From contig JAZKHT010000009.1 of the NCBI GenBank assembly GCA_040385245.1, forward strand, positions 1 through 64,000: 64,000 nt of DNA. The letters are read 5' to 3'. The first letter of the stretch is position 1. The number at the start of each line of letters is the position of its first letter. The position numbers and the translations under genes are program-made. Below the pieces are notes generated by a model. It ran no database searches. It saw only the letters and a list, made by a program, of their open reading frames with translations, and was not told the origin of the DNA. This DNA comes from JAZKHT01 sp040385245. Lineage in GTDB: Bacteria; Pseudomonadota; Alphaproteobacteria; Rhodobacterales; Rhodobacteraceae. This document shows positions 44,283 through 53,163 of the stretch, in pieces.

Positions 44283-44319
44283 GGCGGTTGCGGCCTTTTG
44301 TCAAAGGATTGCAGCCGCC
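44283..44319 (+). terminator. Two-tier hairpin after leuA
   Basis: An outer stem GGCGGTTGC (44283-44291) / GCAGCCGCC (44311-44319, one G-T pair) encloses an inner stem CCTTT (44294-44298) / AAAGG (44303-44307). It lies eight bases after the leuA stop. It may end the transcript or protect its 3' end. The T-run is missing. Confidence 0.45.
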
Positions 44320-44545
44320 GCACTTACCCGATGTTCTATTGGGTCAAGAAAACGCGGGCAGGCGGGCAGTCCAAGCCGATAAAATGTTCGAATTGTGCAA
44401 CAAATTGACTGTCACGCGGAATTGCGCCCCTCGCTTGGCAATGGGGTTTCGCTTGGCCGTGCCTGTCTTTATATGAAGTTGCCCGCCTTGGATTACTCCG
44501 AGTCGCGGGCACATTCTTATACGGACAGGACAGGACACCCCAGGC

Positions 44546-45583
44546 ATGTCGATACTTTCAGGCCTTTTCTCGTCGGACATGGCCATCGACCTCGGCACGG
44601 CGAATACGCTGGTATATGTGCGCGGCAAGGGGATCGTCCTGAACGAGCCTTCCGTGGTGGCCTATCATGTCAAGGACGGCAAGAAGCAGGTCCTGGCGGT
44701 GGGCGAAGATGCCAAGCTGATGTTGGGCCGCACCCCCGGCAGCATTGAGGCGATCCGCCCGATGCGCGACGGCGTCATCGCCGACTTCGACACCGCCGAA
44801 GAGATGATCAAGCATTTCATCCGCAAGGTTCACAAGCGGACCACGTTTTCCAAGCCCAAGATCATCGTCTGCGTGCCCTATGGCGCGACCCCGGTCGAAA
44901 AGCGCGCGATCCGCCAGTCGGTCCTGTCGGCAGGTGCGCGGCGCGCCGGGCTGATTTCCGAACCCATCGCAGCGGCCATCGGCGCAGGGATGCCCATCAC
45001 CGATCCCACCGGCAACATGGTCGTCGACATCGGCGGCGGCACAACCGAGGTGGCGGTGCTATCCTTGGGTGACATCGTCTATGCCCGGTCTGTTCGCGTT
45101 GGCGGTGACCGGATGGACGAAGCGATCATTTCCTATCTGCGCCGCCATCAGAACCTGCTGATCGGGGAATCCACCGCCGAGCGGATCAAGACATCCATCG
45201 GCACCGCACGCATGCCCGACGACGGGCGCGGCAGTTCGATGCAGATCCGTGGCCGTGACCTGCTGAACGGCGTGCCCAAGGAAACCGAGATCAACCAGGC
45301 CCAGGTGGCCGAGGCGCTGGCCGAGCCCGTGCAGCAGATCTGCGACGCGGTGATGCAGGCGCTTGAGGCGACACCGCCCGATCTGGCCGCCGATATCGTC
45401 GACCGTGGCGTGATGCTGACGGGCGGCGGGGCGCTGCTGGGCGATCTGGACCTGTCGTTGCGCGAACAGACCGGGCTTTCGATCAGCGTGGCGAACGAGT
45501 CACTCAATTGTGTGGCGCTTGGCACCGGCAAAGCGCTGGAATACGAAAAACAACTGCGTCATGTGATCGACTACGACAGCTGA
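44546..45583 (+). CDS. mreB: Rod shape-determining actin homologue MreB
   Basis: This 345-residue protein polymerises on the inner membrane and guides lateral wall synthesis. The actin-type nucleotide motifs are present (phosphate-1 DLGTANTLVY, phosphate-2 MVVDIGGGTTEVAV, adenosine motif MLTGGGALLGDLD). It is the first gene of the mreBCD-mrdAB run. About 270 bases separate it from leuA, so it likely has its own promoter. Confidence 0.97.
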   Translation: MSILSGLFSSDMAIDLGTANTLVYVRGKGIVLNEPSVVAYHVKDGKKQVLAVGEDAKLMLGRTPGSIEAIRPMRDGVIADFDTAEEMIKHFIRKVHKRTTFSKPKIIVCVPYGATPVEKRAIRQSVLSAGARRAGLISEPIAAAIGAGMPITDPTGNMVVDIGGGTTEVAVLSLGDIVYARSVRVGGDRMDEAIISYLRRHQNLLIGESTAERIKTSIGTARMPDDGRGSSMQIRGRDLLNGVPKETEINQAQVAEALAEPVQQICDAVMQALEATPPDLAADIVDRGVMLTGGGALLGDLDLSLREQTGLSISVANESLNCVALGTGKALEYEKQLRHVIDYDS

Positions 45584-45621
45584 TGCCCTGAACCGGGGTC
45601 CGGCAGCAAAAGAAGGCAGCC

Positions 45622-46554
45622 GTGGGAAAGACGCGCAACACAGGCACGGATGATTTTTCCCGCCCCCTTCGCCGGGTTTTGGTGGGTCTTCTGATCATGT
45701 GCCTGTTGGGCATCTTTCTGCTGTGGCGGATCGATTCCCCACGGGTCGAACGGTTCCGCGCTGCGCTGGTCGATGCGGTGGTGCCATCGTTCGACTGGGC
45801 GCTGCTGCCGGTCACAAAGGCCGCCGCGATGATCGGCGATTTCCAAAGCTATACCCGCATCTACGAACAAAATCAGGAACTGCGGCGCGAGTTGCAGCAG
45901 ATGAAGGCGTGGAAAGAAGCCGCACTTCAACTGGAACAGAAGAATGCACGCCTGCTCGATCTTAATCAGGTGCGGCTTGACCCAAAGCTGACGCATGTAA
46001 CCGGCGTGGTGCTGGCCGACAGCGGCAGCCCGTTCCGCCAGTCGGTCCTGCTGAACGTGGGTGCGCGGGACGGCATCCGCGACGGCTGGGCCACGATGGA
46101 TGGCATCGGTCTGGTGGGTCGGATTTCGGGTGTGGGCGAACGTACCGCCCGCGTGATCCTGCTGACCGACAGCAACAGCCGCATTCCGGTGACGGTGCAA
46201 CCTTCGGGGCAGACGGCCCTGCTGGCGGGCGACAACTCTGCCCTGCCGCCGCTGGATTTTCTGGACGACGCCGATCTGGTTCGCCCCGGTGACCGGGTGA
46301 TTACGTCGGGCGACGGGGGCATGTTCCCGGCGGGGCTGCTGGTGGGGCAGGTCGTCATGGGGACCGACCGCCGCCTGCGGGTGGCACTGTCTGCCGATTA
46401 TCAGCGGCTGGAGTTCCTGCGTGTCCTGCGCAGCCACGAGTTGACGCCGATCACCGATCCCGGCGCGCTGGTGGCACCGCCCCCCACGCCCCCGGCCCCC
46501 CTGCCCGCCCCCGACAGTACGGGCGCCGAAGCGACCGAGGCGACCGATGGTTGA
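45622..46554 (+). CDS. mreC: Rod shape-determining protein MreC
   Basis: This 310-residue protein has a short cytosolic N terminus, one transmembrane helix (about 18-38), a coiled coil (about 75-120, rich in Glu/Gln/Leu), and a periplasmic beta-rich domain, then a Pro/Ala-rich tail. It links MreB to the wall synthesis enzymes. It starts with GTG behind AGAAGG and overlaps mreD by eight bases. Confidence 0.93.
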   Translation: MGKTRNTGTDDFSRPLRRVLVGLLIMCLLGIFLLWRIDSPRVERFRAALVDAVVPSFDWALLPVTKAAAMIGDFQSYTRIYEQNQELRRELQQMKAWKEAALQLEQKNARLLDLNQVRLDPKLTHVTGVVLADSGSPFRQSVLLNVGARDGIRDGWATMDGIGLVGRISGVGERTARVILLTDSNSRIPVTVQPSGQTALLAGDNSALPPLDFLDDADLVRPGDRVITSGDGGMFPAGLLVGQVVMGTDRRLRVALSADYQRLEFLRVLRSHELTPITDPGALVAPPPTPPAPLPAPDSTGAEATEATDG

Positions 46555-47086
46555 CCCCGCCCGCACATCGGTCTGGCTGTACCGGGGCCTGTTCTTTTCC
46601 CTCGCGCTGGTACTGCTTTTTTTGCGCCTGCTGCCGCTGGGGTCGGTCGCGGGCGAATGGCCGGGGCCGGATATCCTGCTGTGCCTGATCTTTGCCTGGG
46701 CCGTGCGCCGCCCCGATTACCTGCCGGTGCTGCTGATCGCGCTTGTCCTGTTGGCCGAAGACCTGATCCTGATGCGCCCGCCGGGCCTTTGGGCGGCATT
46801 GGTGGTGCTGGGCGTGGAATTCATTCGCAACCGCGTCGCCCTGACGCGCGAGTTGACCTTTGCCGCCGAATGGCTGCTGGTTGCGGCGCTGATGGTGGCC
46901 CTGCTCTTGGCATATCGGCTGGTGTTTGCGATCGTGTTGTTGCCGCAACCCGCCTTTGGCTTTGCCATGGTGCAGACTTTGTGGTCGATCCTGTGTTATC
47001 CCCTTGTGGTGGCCGCGTCGCGCTTTGCCTTTGATCTGCGCAAACCCGCGATGGGCGAAGTCGATGCCTACGGGAGACGGCTATGA
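46547..47086 (+). CDS. mreD: Rod shape-determining protein MreD
   Basis: This 179-residue, strongly hydrophobic protein has about five to six transmembrane helices, as expected for MreD. Sequence identity in this family is low, so the call rests on length, hydrophobicity and the fixed place between mreC and the PBP2 gene. It overlaps both neighbours (eight bases with mreC, ATGA with mrdA). Confidence 0.88.
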   Translation: MVDPARTSVWLYRGLFFSLALVLLFLRLLPLGSVAGEWPGPDILLCLIFAWAVRRPDYLPVLLIALVLLAEDLILMRPPGLWAALVVLGVEFIRNRVALTRELTFAAEWLLVAALMVALLLAYRLVFAIVLLPQPAFGFAMVQTLWSILCYPLVVAASRFAFDLRKPAMGEVDAYGRRL

Positions 47087-49026
47087 GACGGACCGCCCGC
47101 GACACCGAAGAAAGCGCGCGCAAAGTCAGCCGCCGCGCCCTGTTCATGGGCGGCGCGATGACGGCGATGTTCGCCGTTCTGGGCGCGCGGATGCGGTTCC
47201 TGTCGGTCGAACAGGCCGATCAGTTTCGCCTGCTGGCCGAAGAAAACCGCATCAACATTCGCCTGATCCCGCCCGAACGTGGCCTGATCCAGGATCGCAA
47301 CGGCAAGCTGATCGCGGGGAACGAACAGAATTACCGCGTCACCCTGACGCGCGAAGACGCGGGCGACGTGCAAGAGGTGCTGAACCGCCTGTCGCACCTG
47401 ATCCCGATGACCGCCGACGACATGCAAGAGGTGCTGCGCGACGTCAAACGCAACTCGGCCTTTGTGCCGGTCATCGTTGCGGATCGGCTGGACTGGGAAG
47501 ATTTTGCAAAAATCGCGCTGAACGCGCCCACCCTTCCTGGCGTGACCCCCGAAACGGGACTGTCACGCCGCTATCCCCGGGCCGAGGATTTCGCCCATGT
47601 CGTGGGCTATGTCGGCCCGGTCAGCGAACGCGATCTGGCGGAATTTCCCGATCCCGACCCGGTGCTGCAACTGCCCAAGTTCCAGATCGGCAAGATCGGG
47701 GTTGAACGCTGGATGGAAAGCGATCTGCGCGGTGCCGCCGGCAACAAGCGGATCGAGGTGAACGCAGTGGGCCGCGTGATGCGCGAGTTGGAACGCACCG
47801 ATGGCACACCGGGCGCCGACATCCGCCTGACCATCGATGCAGATGTGCAGAATTTCGTGCAAGCGCGCCTTGGCGATGAAAGTGCCGCCGCCGTGGTGAT
47901 GGACGTGACCAACGGCGACATCATCGCCATCACCTCGTCGCCGTCGTTTGATCCCAACCTCTTCGTGCGCGGGATCAGTCAGAAGGACTATTCCACCCTG
48001 ACCGAAGACGATCACCGCCCACTGGCCAACAAATCGGTGCAGGGGGCCTATCCGCCCGGTTCCACCTTCAAGATGGTGACGGCACTGGCCGCGCTTGAGG
48101 CTGGGGTGATCAGCGTCAACACCAGCCATTACTGCCCCGGCTATATCGAATTCGGCAATCGCCGCTTTCACTGCTGGAAACGCGGCGGTCACGGCAATGT
48201 CGATCTGGCGCGGTCGCTGGCGGAAAGCTGTGACGTCTATTTCTACGAGATCGCGCAAAAGGTCGGCATCGACAAGATCGCCGAGATGGGCAAACGGCTC
48301 GGCCTTGGCATCCGGCACGATCTGCCGATGTCGGCGATTGCCGAAGGGATCATGCCCAACAAGGATTGGAAGATGTCCCGCCACGGTCAGGAGTGGCGCA
48401 TTGGCGACACGATCAACGCGTCGATCGGACAGGGATATGTGCTGGCCTCGCCGCTGCAACTGGCCGTGATGTCGGCGCGGATCGCATCGGGGCGGATGGT
48501 GGTGCCGCGCCTTGTCAGGTCGATCAACGAACAGGATGTGCCTGTGCCCGCAGCGGACCCGCTTGGGCTTGACGGGTCGATGCTGCGCGCGGTGCGCGAG
48601 GGGATGTTCAACGTAATGAACAGCCAGCGCGGCACCGCCTATTCATCGCGTATCGCGGACGAGACAATGGTACTGTGCGGCAAGACCGGCACCAGTCAGG
48701 TCCGCAACATCAGCACCGCCGAACGCGCGCGCGGCGTCACCTCGAACGAAGATCTGCCATGGGAACAGCGCGACCACGCGCTGTTTGTCGGCTTTGCCCC
48801 CTATGACAACCCGCGCTATGCGGTGTCGGTCATTGTCGAACACGGCGGCGGCGGGTCCGCCGTTGCGGCCCCCATCGCGCGCGACGCCATCCTGCGCGCG
48901 CTGTATGGCGACATCCCGCCCTTGACCGCCTATCCCGCAAACCAGCGGGGCCGGATCGAGACGGACCTGAAGAACCTGAAGCTGCGCCTGCCCGACGGCA
49001 CCGCCCCCGGCAATTCCCGCGCATGA
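47083..49026 (+). CDS. mrdA: Penicillin-binding protein 2 (peptidoglycan transpeptidase)
   Basis: This 647-residue class B PBP cross-links lateral-wall peptidoglycan. A membrane anchor lies at about 22-40, then a PBP dimerisation domain, then the transpeptidase with the nucleophile Ser327 in STFK, the second motif SCD at 382-384 (SxD is usual for PBP2), and KTGT at about 534-537. It is preceded by mreD (ATGA overlap) and followed by rodA eight bases on, so the glycosyltransferase and transpeptidase are made together. Confidence 0.95.
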   Translation: MRRTARDTEESARKVSRRALFMGGAMTAMFAVLGARMRFLSVEQADQFRLLAEENRINIRLIPPERGLIQDRNGKLIAGNEQNYRVTLTREDAGDVQEVLNRLSHLIPMTADDMQEVLRDVKRNSAFVPVIVADRLDWEDFAKIALNAPTLPGVTPETGLSRRYPRAEDFAHVVGYVGPVSERDLAEFPDPDPVLQLPKFQIGKIGVERWMESDLRGAAGNKRIEVNAVGRVMRELERTDGTPGADIRLTIDADVQNFVQARLGDESAAAVVMDVTNGDIIAITSSPSFDPNLFVRGISQKDYSTLTEDDHRPLANKSVQGAYPPGSTFKMVTALAALEAGVISVNTSHYCPGYIEFGNRRFHCWKRGGHGNVDLARSLAESCDVYFYEIAQKVGIDKIAEMGKRLGLGIRHDLPMSAIAEGIMPNKDWKMSRHGQEWRIGDTINASIGQGYVLASPLQLAVMSARIASGRMVVPRLVRSINEQDVPVPAADPLGLDGSMLRAVREGMFNVMNSQRGTAYSSRIADETMVLCGKTGTSQVRNISTAERARGVTSNEDLPWEQRDHALFVGFAPYDNPRYAVSVIVEHGGGGSAVAAPIARDAILRALYGDIPPLTAYPANQRGRIETDLKNLKLRLPDGTAPGNSRA

Positions 49027-49033
49027 GGGCCAC

Positions 49034-50173
49034 ATGAGCTTTCTTGAATACCGGCTCAAGACCGTCCCGACGGGCCTACGCAAACTGCTGCATCTGAACT
49101 GGGCTCTGATCGTTCTGATCACGGCGGTGTCGTCGGTGGGGTTCCTGATCCTCTATTCGATCGCGGGCGGGAATCTGGACACCTGGGCCGATCCGCAGAT
49201 GAAGCGCTTTGGCGTCGGCCTTGTGATGATGTTCGGCGTGGCGATGGTGCCGATCTGGTTCTGGCGCAACATGGCGGGCTTGGCCTACGGCGTGTCGTTG
49301 CTGCTGCTGCTGGCGGTCGAGTTCTTTGGCGTCGTCGGCATGGGTGCCCAGCGCTGGATCGACATCGGCCCGCTGCGCCTGCAACCGTCGGAACTGATGA
49401 AGGTCACGATGGTGATGATGCTGGCCGCCTATTACGACTGGCTTGACATCAAAAAGACCTCGCGCCCGCTGTGGGTGTTGATCCCGGTGGTGATGATCGT
49501 CGTGCCTACAGCACTGGTGGTGATCCAGCCGAACCTTGGCACGTCGATGATGCTGCTGTTGGGCGGGGCCGCGACCATGTTCGTGGCTGGTGTCAGCATC
49601 TGGTATTTCATCGCTGTCGGCGGGTTGATCGGCGGGGCCATCGCGGGGGTGTTTCTGTCGCGCGGCACGCCGTGGCAGTTTCTGCACGATTATCAGTATC
49701 GCCGCATCGACACCTTTCTTGACCCGTCCGCCGATCCTTTGGGTGCGGGCTACAACATCATGCAGGCCAAGATCGCCCTTGGATCGGGCGGGTGGAGCGG
49801 CAAGGGATTCATGCAAGGCACGCAAAGCCGGCTGAACTTTCTGCCCGAAAAACACACCGATTTCATCTTTACCACCTTGGGCGAAGAATTCGGCTTTCTG
49901 GGCGCGTTTTCGCTGCTGATCTTGTACGGGCTGATCCTTGTGTTCTGCTACACCTCCGCCTTGCAGAACAAGGACCGGTTCTCGTCCCTGCTGATCCTTG
50001 GATTGGCGGCGAACTTCTTTCTGTATCTGGCGGTGAACCTGTCGATGGTCATGGGCATGGCCCCGGTGGTGGGTGTGCCGCTGCCGTTCCTGTCCTATGG
50101 CGGGTCGGCCATGCTGGTGCTGCTTTTGGCCTTTGGTCTGATCCAAAGCGCCCACGTCCATCGCCCCCGCTGA
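49034..50173 (+). CDS. mrdB: Rod-shape SEDS peptidoglycan polymerase RodA
   Basis: This 379-residue protein with about ten helices polymerises glycan strands with PBP2. The SEDS features are clear: GAQRWIDIGPLRLQPSELMK, the large periplasmic loop, the PEKHTDFIFTTLGEEFGF motif and the C-terminal GMAPVVGVPLPFLSYGGSAML. It closes the elongasome gene run; ghrA begins 10 bases later and may be co-transcribed. Confidence 0.96.
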   Translation: MSFLEYRLKTVPTGLRKLLHLNWALIVLITAVSSVGFLILYSIAGGNLDTWADPQMKRFGVGLVMMFGVAMVPIWFWRNMAGLAYGVSLLLLLAVEFFGVVGMGAQRWIDIGPLRLQPSELMKVTMVMMLAAYYDWLDIKKTSRPLWVLIPVVMIVVPTALVVIQPNLGTSMMLLLGGAATMFVAGVSIWYFIAVGGLIGGAIAGVFLSRGTPWQFLHDYQYRRIDTFLDPSADPLGAGYNIMQAKIALGSGGWSGKGFMQGTQSRLNFLPEKHTDFIFTTLGEEFGFLGAFSLLILYGLILVFCYTSALQNKDRFSSLLILGLAANFFLYLAVNLSMVMGMAPVVGVPLPFLSYGGSAMLVLLLAFGLIQSAHVHRPR

Positions 50174-50183
50174 AGGAAGCGCC

Positions 50184-51110
50184 ATGCTGACTGTCCTTTT
50201 TGCCGCCCCCGCCCTGTGGGACGAATATCAGGCCCCGATGCGGGCCGCTTTGTCAGAGGCCGGGATTGCCGCCGATCTGGTGCAACAAGCCGACCCGGGA
50301 TCGGTCGATTACATCGTTTATGCCCCGTCCAGCCCTTTGCAGGATTTCACCCCCTTCACCCGCGCCAAAGCGGTGCTGAACCTGTGGGCCGGGGTGGAAC
50401 GGATCACCGGGAACCCGACACTGACCATCCCGCTGTGCCGGATGGTCGACCCCGCCCTGACCGAAGGTATGGTGGAATGGGTGGTGGGCCACAGCTTCCG
50501 CCACCATCTTGGGATGGACCGGCACATCGTCAATCCGGCCCATGTCTGGGACCCGACCTGCCCGCCGCTGGCACGCGAACGTCCCGTCGCGATGCTGGGA
50601 ATGGGGGCGCTGGGGCTGGCCTGTGCGCGCGCGCTGATGGCGCTCAACTTTCCCGTGACGGGCTGGAGCCGCACGCCAAAGGCGGTCGACGGCATCCCTT
50701 GCCTGCACGGTGCGGACGGGTTGGCAACCGCCTTGCGCGGCGCGCAGATCGTGGTCACGCTGTTGCCCAAGACCGCCGATACCGAAAACCTGCTTGACGC
50801 GGCGCATCTGGCGCTGATGCCAAAGGGGGCGGTGATCCTGAACCCCGGCCGTGGCGCGCTGATCGACGATGACGCGCTATTGGCGGCACTGGATGCAGGG
50901 CATATCGGCCATGCCACGCTGGACGTGTTCCGCGTGGAACCCTTGCCAAAGGACCACCCGTTCTGGGCCCATCCGCGCGTGACCGTCACCCCCCACATCG
51001 CCGCCGACACCCGCGCCCCGTCTGCCGCCCGCGTGATTGTCGAGAATATCCGGCGGGGAGAGTCGGATTTGCCGTTCATCAATCTGGTGGACCGGGCACG
51101 CGGGTATTGA
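50184..51110 (+). CDS. ghrA: Glyoxylate/hydroxypyruvate reductase A type 2-hydroxyacid dehydrogenase
   Basis: This 308-residue NAD(P)H enzyme reduces glyoxylate or hydroxypyruvate. The dinucleotide fold (MLGMGALGLACARAL), the catalytic Arg in NPGRGALID, Glu in VEPLPKDHPFW, and His in VTPHIAADT are all present. Compact length and the LNLWAGVERI segment fit GhrA rather than SerA. It lies 10 bases after rodA on the same strand, with a GAAGGAAG ribosome-binding sequence. Confidence 0.88.
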   Translation: MLTVLFAAPALWDEYQAPMRAALSEAGIAADLVQQADPGSVDYIVYAPSSPLQDFTPFTRAKAVLNLWAGVERITGNPTLTIPLCRMVDPALTEGMVEWVVGHSFRHHLGMDRHIVNPAHVWDPTCPPLARERPVAMLGMGALGLACARALMALNFPVTGWSRTPKAVDGIPCLHGADGLATALRGAQIVVTLLPKTADTENLLDAAHLALMPKGAVILNPGRGALIDDDALLAALDAGHIGHATLDVFRVEPLPKDHPFWAHPRVTVTPHIAADTRAPSAARVIVENIRRGESDLPFINLVDRARGY

Positions 51111-51206
51111 CCACTGCGCGGCCCTGCGGCGACGGCATTTCGTCGGCTTTGGAACAGACGCCCCCTGCCCGCCCTTACAGACTGCCCGAAAACCAAGGGG
51201 CGGCGA

Positions 51207-52091
51207 ATGCGGTATGGAACGGGCGTGGCTTTGGTTTTTGTGGCCGGGATCGTATGGTCGACCCAAGGTCTGATCTTTCGGCAAATCACCGAGGCGGGAA
51301 CCTGGACCGTGCTGTTCTGGCGGTCGGTCGGGATGCTGCCGGTTCTACTGGGCTTTCTGGCGTGGCGGGCAAAAGGATTGCCGTTCGGTCTGATCCGCAA
51401 GGTGGGGTTGGCTGGCGCGATGGGTGGCCTTGGGCTGGTGATGGCCTTTGCCGGGGCGATCTTTTCAATTCAGGCAACCACAATCGCCAACGCCGTCTTT
51501 CTGTTTGCGGCATCCCCCTTCTTCACCGCGATTCTGGCCTGGCTGATCCTGCGCGAAGACGTGCGCCCCGCAACATGGGCCGCGATTGCACTGGCGATGG
51601 TCGGCATCTTCATCATGGTGCGCGAAGGGCTGGCCGCAGGCGCGATGGCGGGCAATGTGGCCGCGCTGATCTCGGCCTTGGGGTTTGCAATCTTTACCAT
51701 CACCCTGCGCTGGGGGCGGCTGTCGGACATGCTGCCCGCCGTCGTGCTGGGCGGGGTGTTTTCCATAGTTGCGGGGGCGTTGGTGGCGGGGCAACTGGGC
51801 CAGCCGCTGTTGGTGCCGCTGCCTGACATCCTGTACGCCATGGGCATGGGGGCGGTGACGCTGGCCGGTGGCATGGTGCTTTATACGCTCGGCAGCCGGG
51901 TCATTCCCGCTGCCGAAGCGGCCCTTTTGTCCAACGTCGAGGTGATGCTGGCCCCGATCTGGGTCTGGCTGTTTCTGGGCGAAACGGCATCGACCGGCAC
52001 ATTTGTTGGCGGGGCTGTGCTGATGGTCGCGGTGATCTTCAACGCACTGTCCGGGGCCAGACGGATGCAGACCAGCGCGCCCATGGTGTGA
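51207..52091 (+). CDS. EamA/DMT-superfamily membrane transporter
   Basis: This 294-residue protein has ten predicted helices in two EamA halves, with GIVWSTQGLIFRQITEAGTWTVLFWRS at the start and a second repeat from about residue 150. It probably exports a small metabolite. An AAGGGGCGG sequence precedes ATG 51207. It converges with the RpiR regulator gene, whose stop begins only two bases later. Confidence 0.85.
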   Translation: MRYGTGVALVFVAGIVWSTQGLIFRQITEAGTWTVLFWRSVGMLPVLLGFLAWRAKGLPFGLIRKVGLAGAMGGLGLVMAFAGAIFSIQATTIANAVFLFAASPFFTAILAWLILREDVRPATWAAIALAMVGIFIMVREGLAAGAMAGNVAALISALGFAIFTITLRWGRLSDMLPAVVLGGVFSIVAGALVAGQLGQPLLVPLPDILYAMGMGAVTLAGGMVLYTLGSRVIPAAEAALLSNVEVMLAPIWVWLFLGETASTGTFVGGAVLMVAVIFNALSGARRMQTSAPMV

Positions 52092-52092
52092 C

Positions 52093-52962
52093 CTAGCGAT
52101 AGCGGCGAAAGAACCGCGATCTGGCATACAGGTCTTCAAGCCGCTTCATCCGCCCTTCGGTCACGTCCCAGGTCAACCCCTGCACCGCCGCAAGCAGGGT
52201 TTCCACCAGCACCAGTATCGACACCGTGGAATCCCAGGCACTCGGTGCCTCGATGTGGCAGGCAAGGGTGTGGCGGGCAAGGCTGGCAGCGGGTGACACC
52301 CAGCGGTCGGTGATCAGGATCACCTCGGCCCCCTGTTCCACAGCCATCTCGGTGACTTGCAGGACCGAGTTTTCATAGCGCCGGATGTCGAACACCAGCA
52401 GCACATCGCCCGGCCCCATGTCCAGCAGCGCGGGCGGCCATGTGTTCGACATGTCGGACAAAAGCGTGACGTCGGGGCGCACCACCTTCATCAGGGTCAC
52501 GAAATAATCGGCCATCGCGTGGGTGATCCGCCCGCCCATCGCGAAAATCCGCCGGTTCCGGTCCGCCAGCAGCGCCGCCGTCGCGTCGAATTCGGCGTGG
52601 TCGATCTGGCCCAGTGTGGCCTGCAAATTCGCCACAACAGCATCGGCAAAGCGGTTCAGGATATGGGTGTCTGGCACACCCCCCGCCCAGCGGTCATGTT
52701 TGGCCAAGGGCGAGACAAGCATCGCCTCCACCTCGCCGCGCAGGGAATGTTGATAATCTGGATAGCCCTTGTAACCCAGCTTTTGCACCAGCCGCACCAC
52801 GGTCGGGGTCGACACTTCGGCTGCCTTTGCAAGGGCGGTGATCGATCCTAGGGCGGCGACAGGATAGTGGCCCAGGATGTGGGTCGCCAACTGGCGTTCT
52901 GCCCGTGTCAGATCGGGCAGGGCCGCGCGCATTCGGTCCTCCACGGTCATGGTATCGTCCAT
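52093..52962 (-). CDS. RpiR/MurR-family transcriptional regulator with SIS domain
   Basis: This 289-residue regulator has an N-terminal HTH_6 domain (residues about 5-80, with SITALAKAAEVSTPTVVRLVQKLGYKGY) and a C-terminal SIS sugar/metabolite-binding domain (AEFDATAALLADRNRRIFAMGGRITHAMADYF). ATG 52962 with AAAGGG upstream is preferred to an in-frame ATG at 53010. It is divergent from the FGase-TRAP-GS gene cluster and should regulate it. RpiR regulators usually respond to a pathway intermediate, which would be unusual here if the pathway is nitrogenous rather than sugar-based. Confidence 0.88.
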   Translation of the reverse strand: MDDTMTVEDRMRAALPDLTRAERQLATHILGHYPVAALGSITALAKAAEVSTPTVVRLVQKLGYKGYPDYQHSLRGEVEAMLVSPLAKHDRWAGGVPDTHILNRFADAVVANLQATLGQIDHAEFDATAALLADRNRRIFAMGGRITHAMADYFVTLMKVVRPDVTLLSDMSNTWPPALLDMGPGDVLLVFDIRRYENSVLQVTEMAVEQGAEVILITDRWVSPAASLARHTLACHIEAPSAWDSTVSILVLVETLLAAVQGLTWDVTEGRMKRLEDLYARSRFFRRYR

Positions 52963-53080
52963 TCGCGCCCTTTCGCACCTGTTGGCCGTGCCGCGCCGGG
53001 CAGCAGTCATCCGCGTTTAGCATGCCACGAATGACGCGTCCTGCATCGCTTCAGAAAACTTTGTAACAGAAAATACGCAG

Positions 53081-53093
53081 AAGAAAAATTCTT
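53081..53093. promoter_or_regulatory. Candidate operator in the divergent RpiR/hydrolase region
   Basis: AAGAA-AAA-TTCTT is a perfect inverted repeat within an A/T-rich patch of the 201-base intergenic region. GAA...TTC symmetric sites are common for RpiR-type regulators. A TTGACA hexamer follows at 53092-53097, but I could not find a -10 box at the right distance. Confidence 0.4.
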
Positions 53094-53163
53094 GACAGAA
53101 CCTGCGTCAAAGGCCGACCGTAGACAAAACAAGATCAAGGTTCCGGGGGATGACTCGCCAAAG

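Noticed and set aside
53092..53163. An upstream TTG start for the FGase-like gene
   Set aside because: The TTG is part of a TTGACA promoter-like hexamer and the added residues are not conserved-looking.
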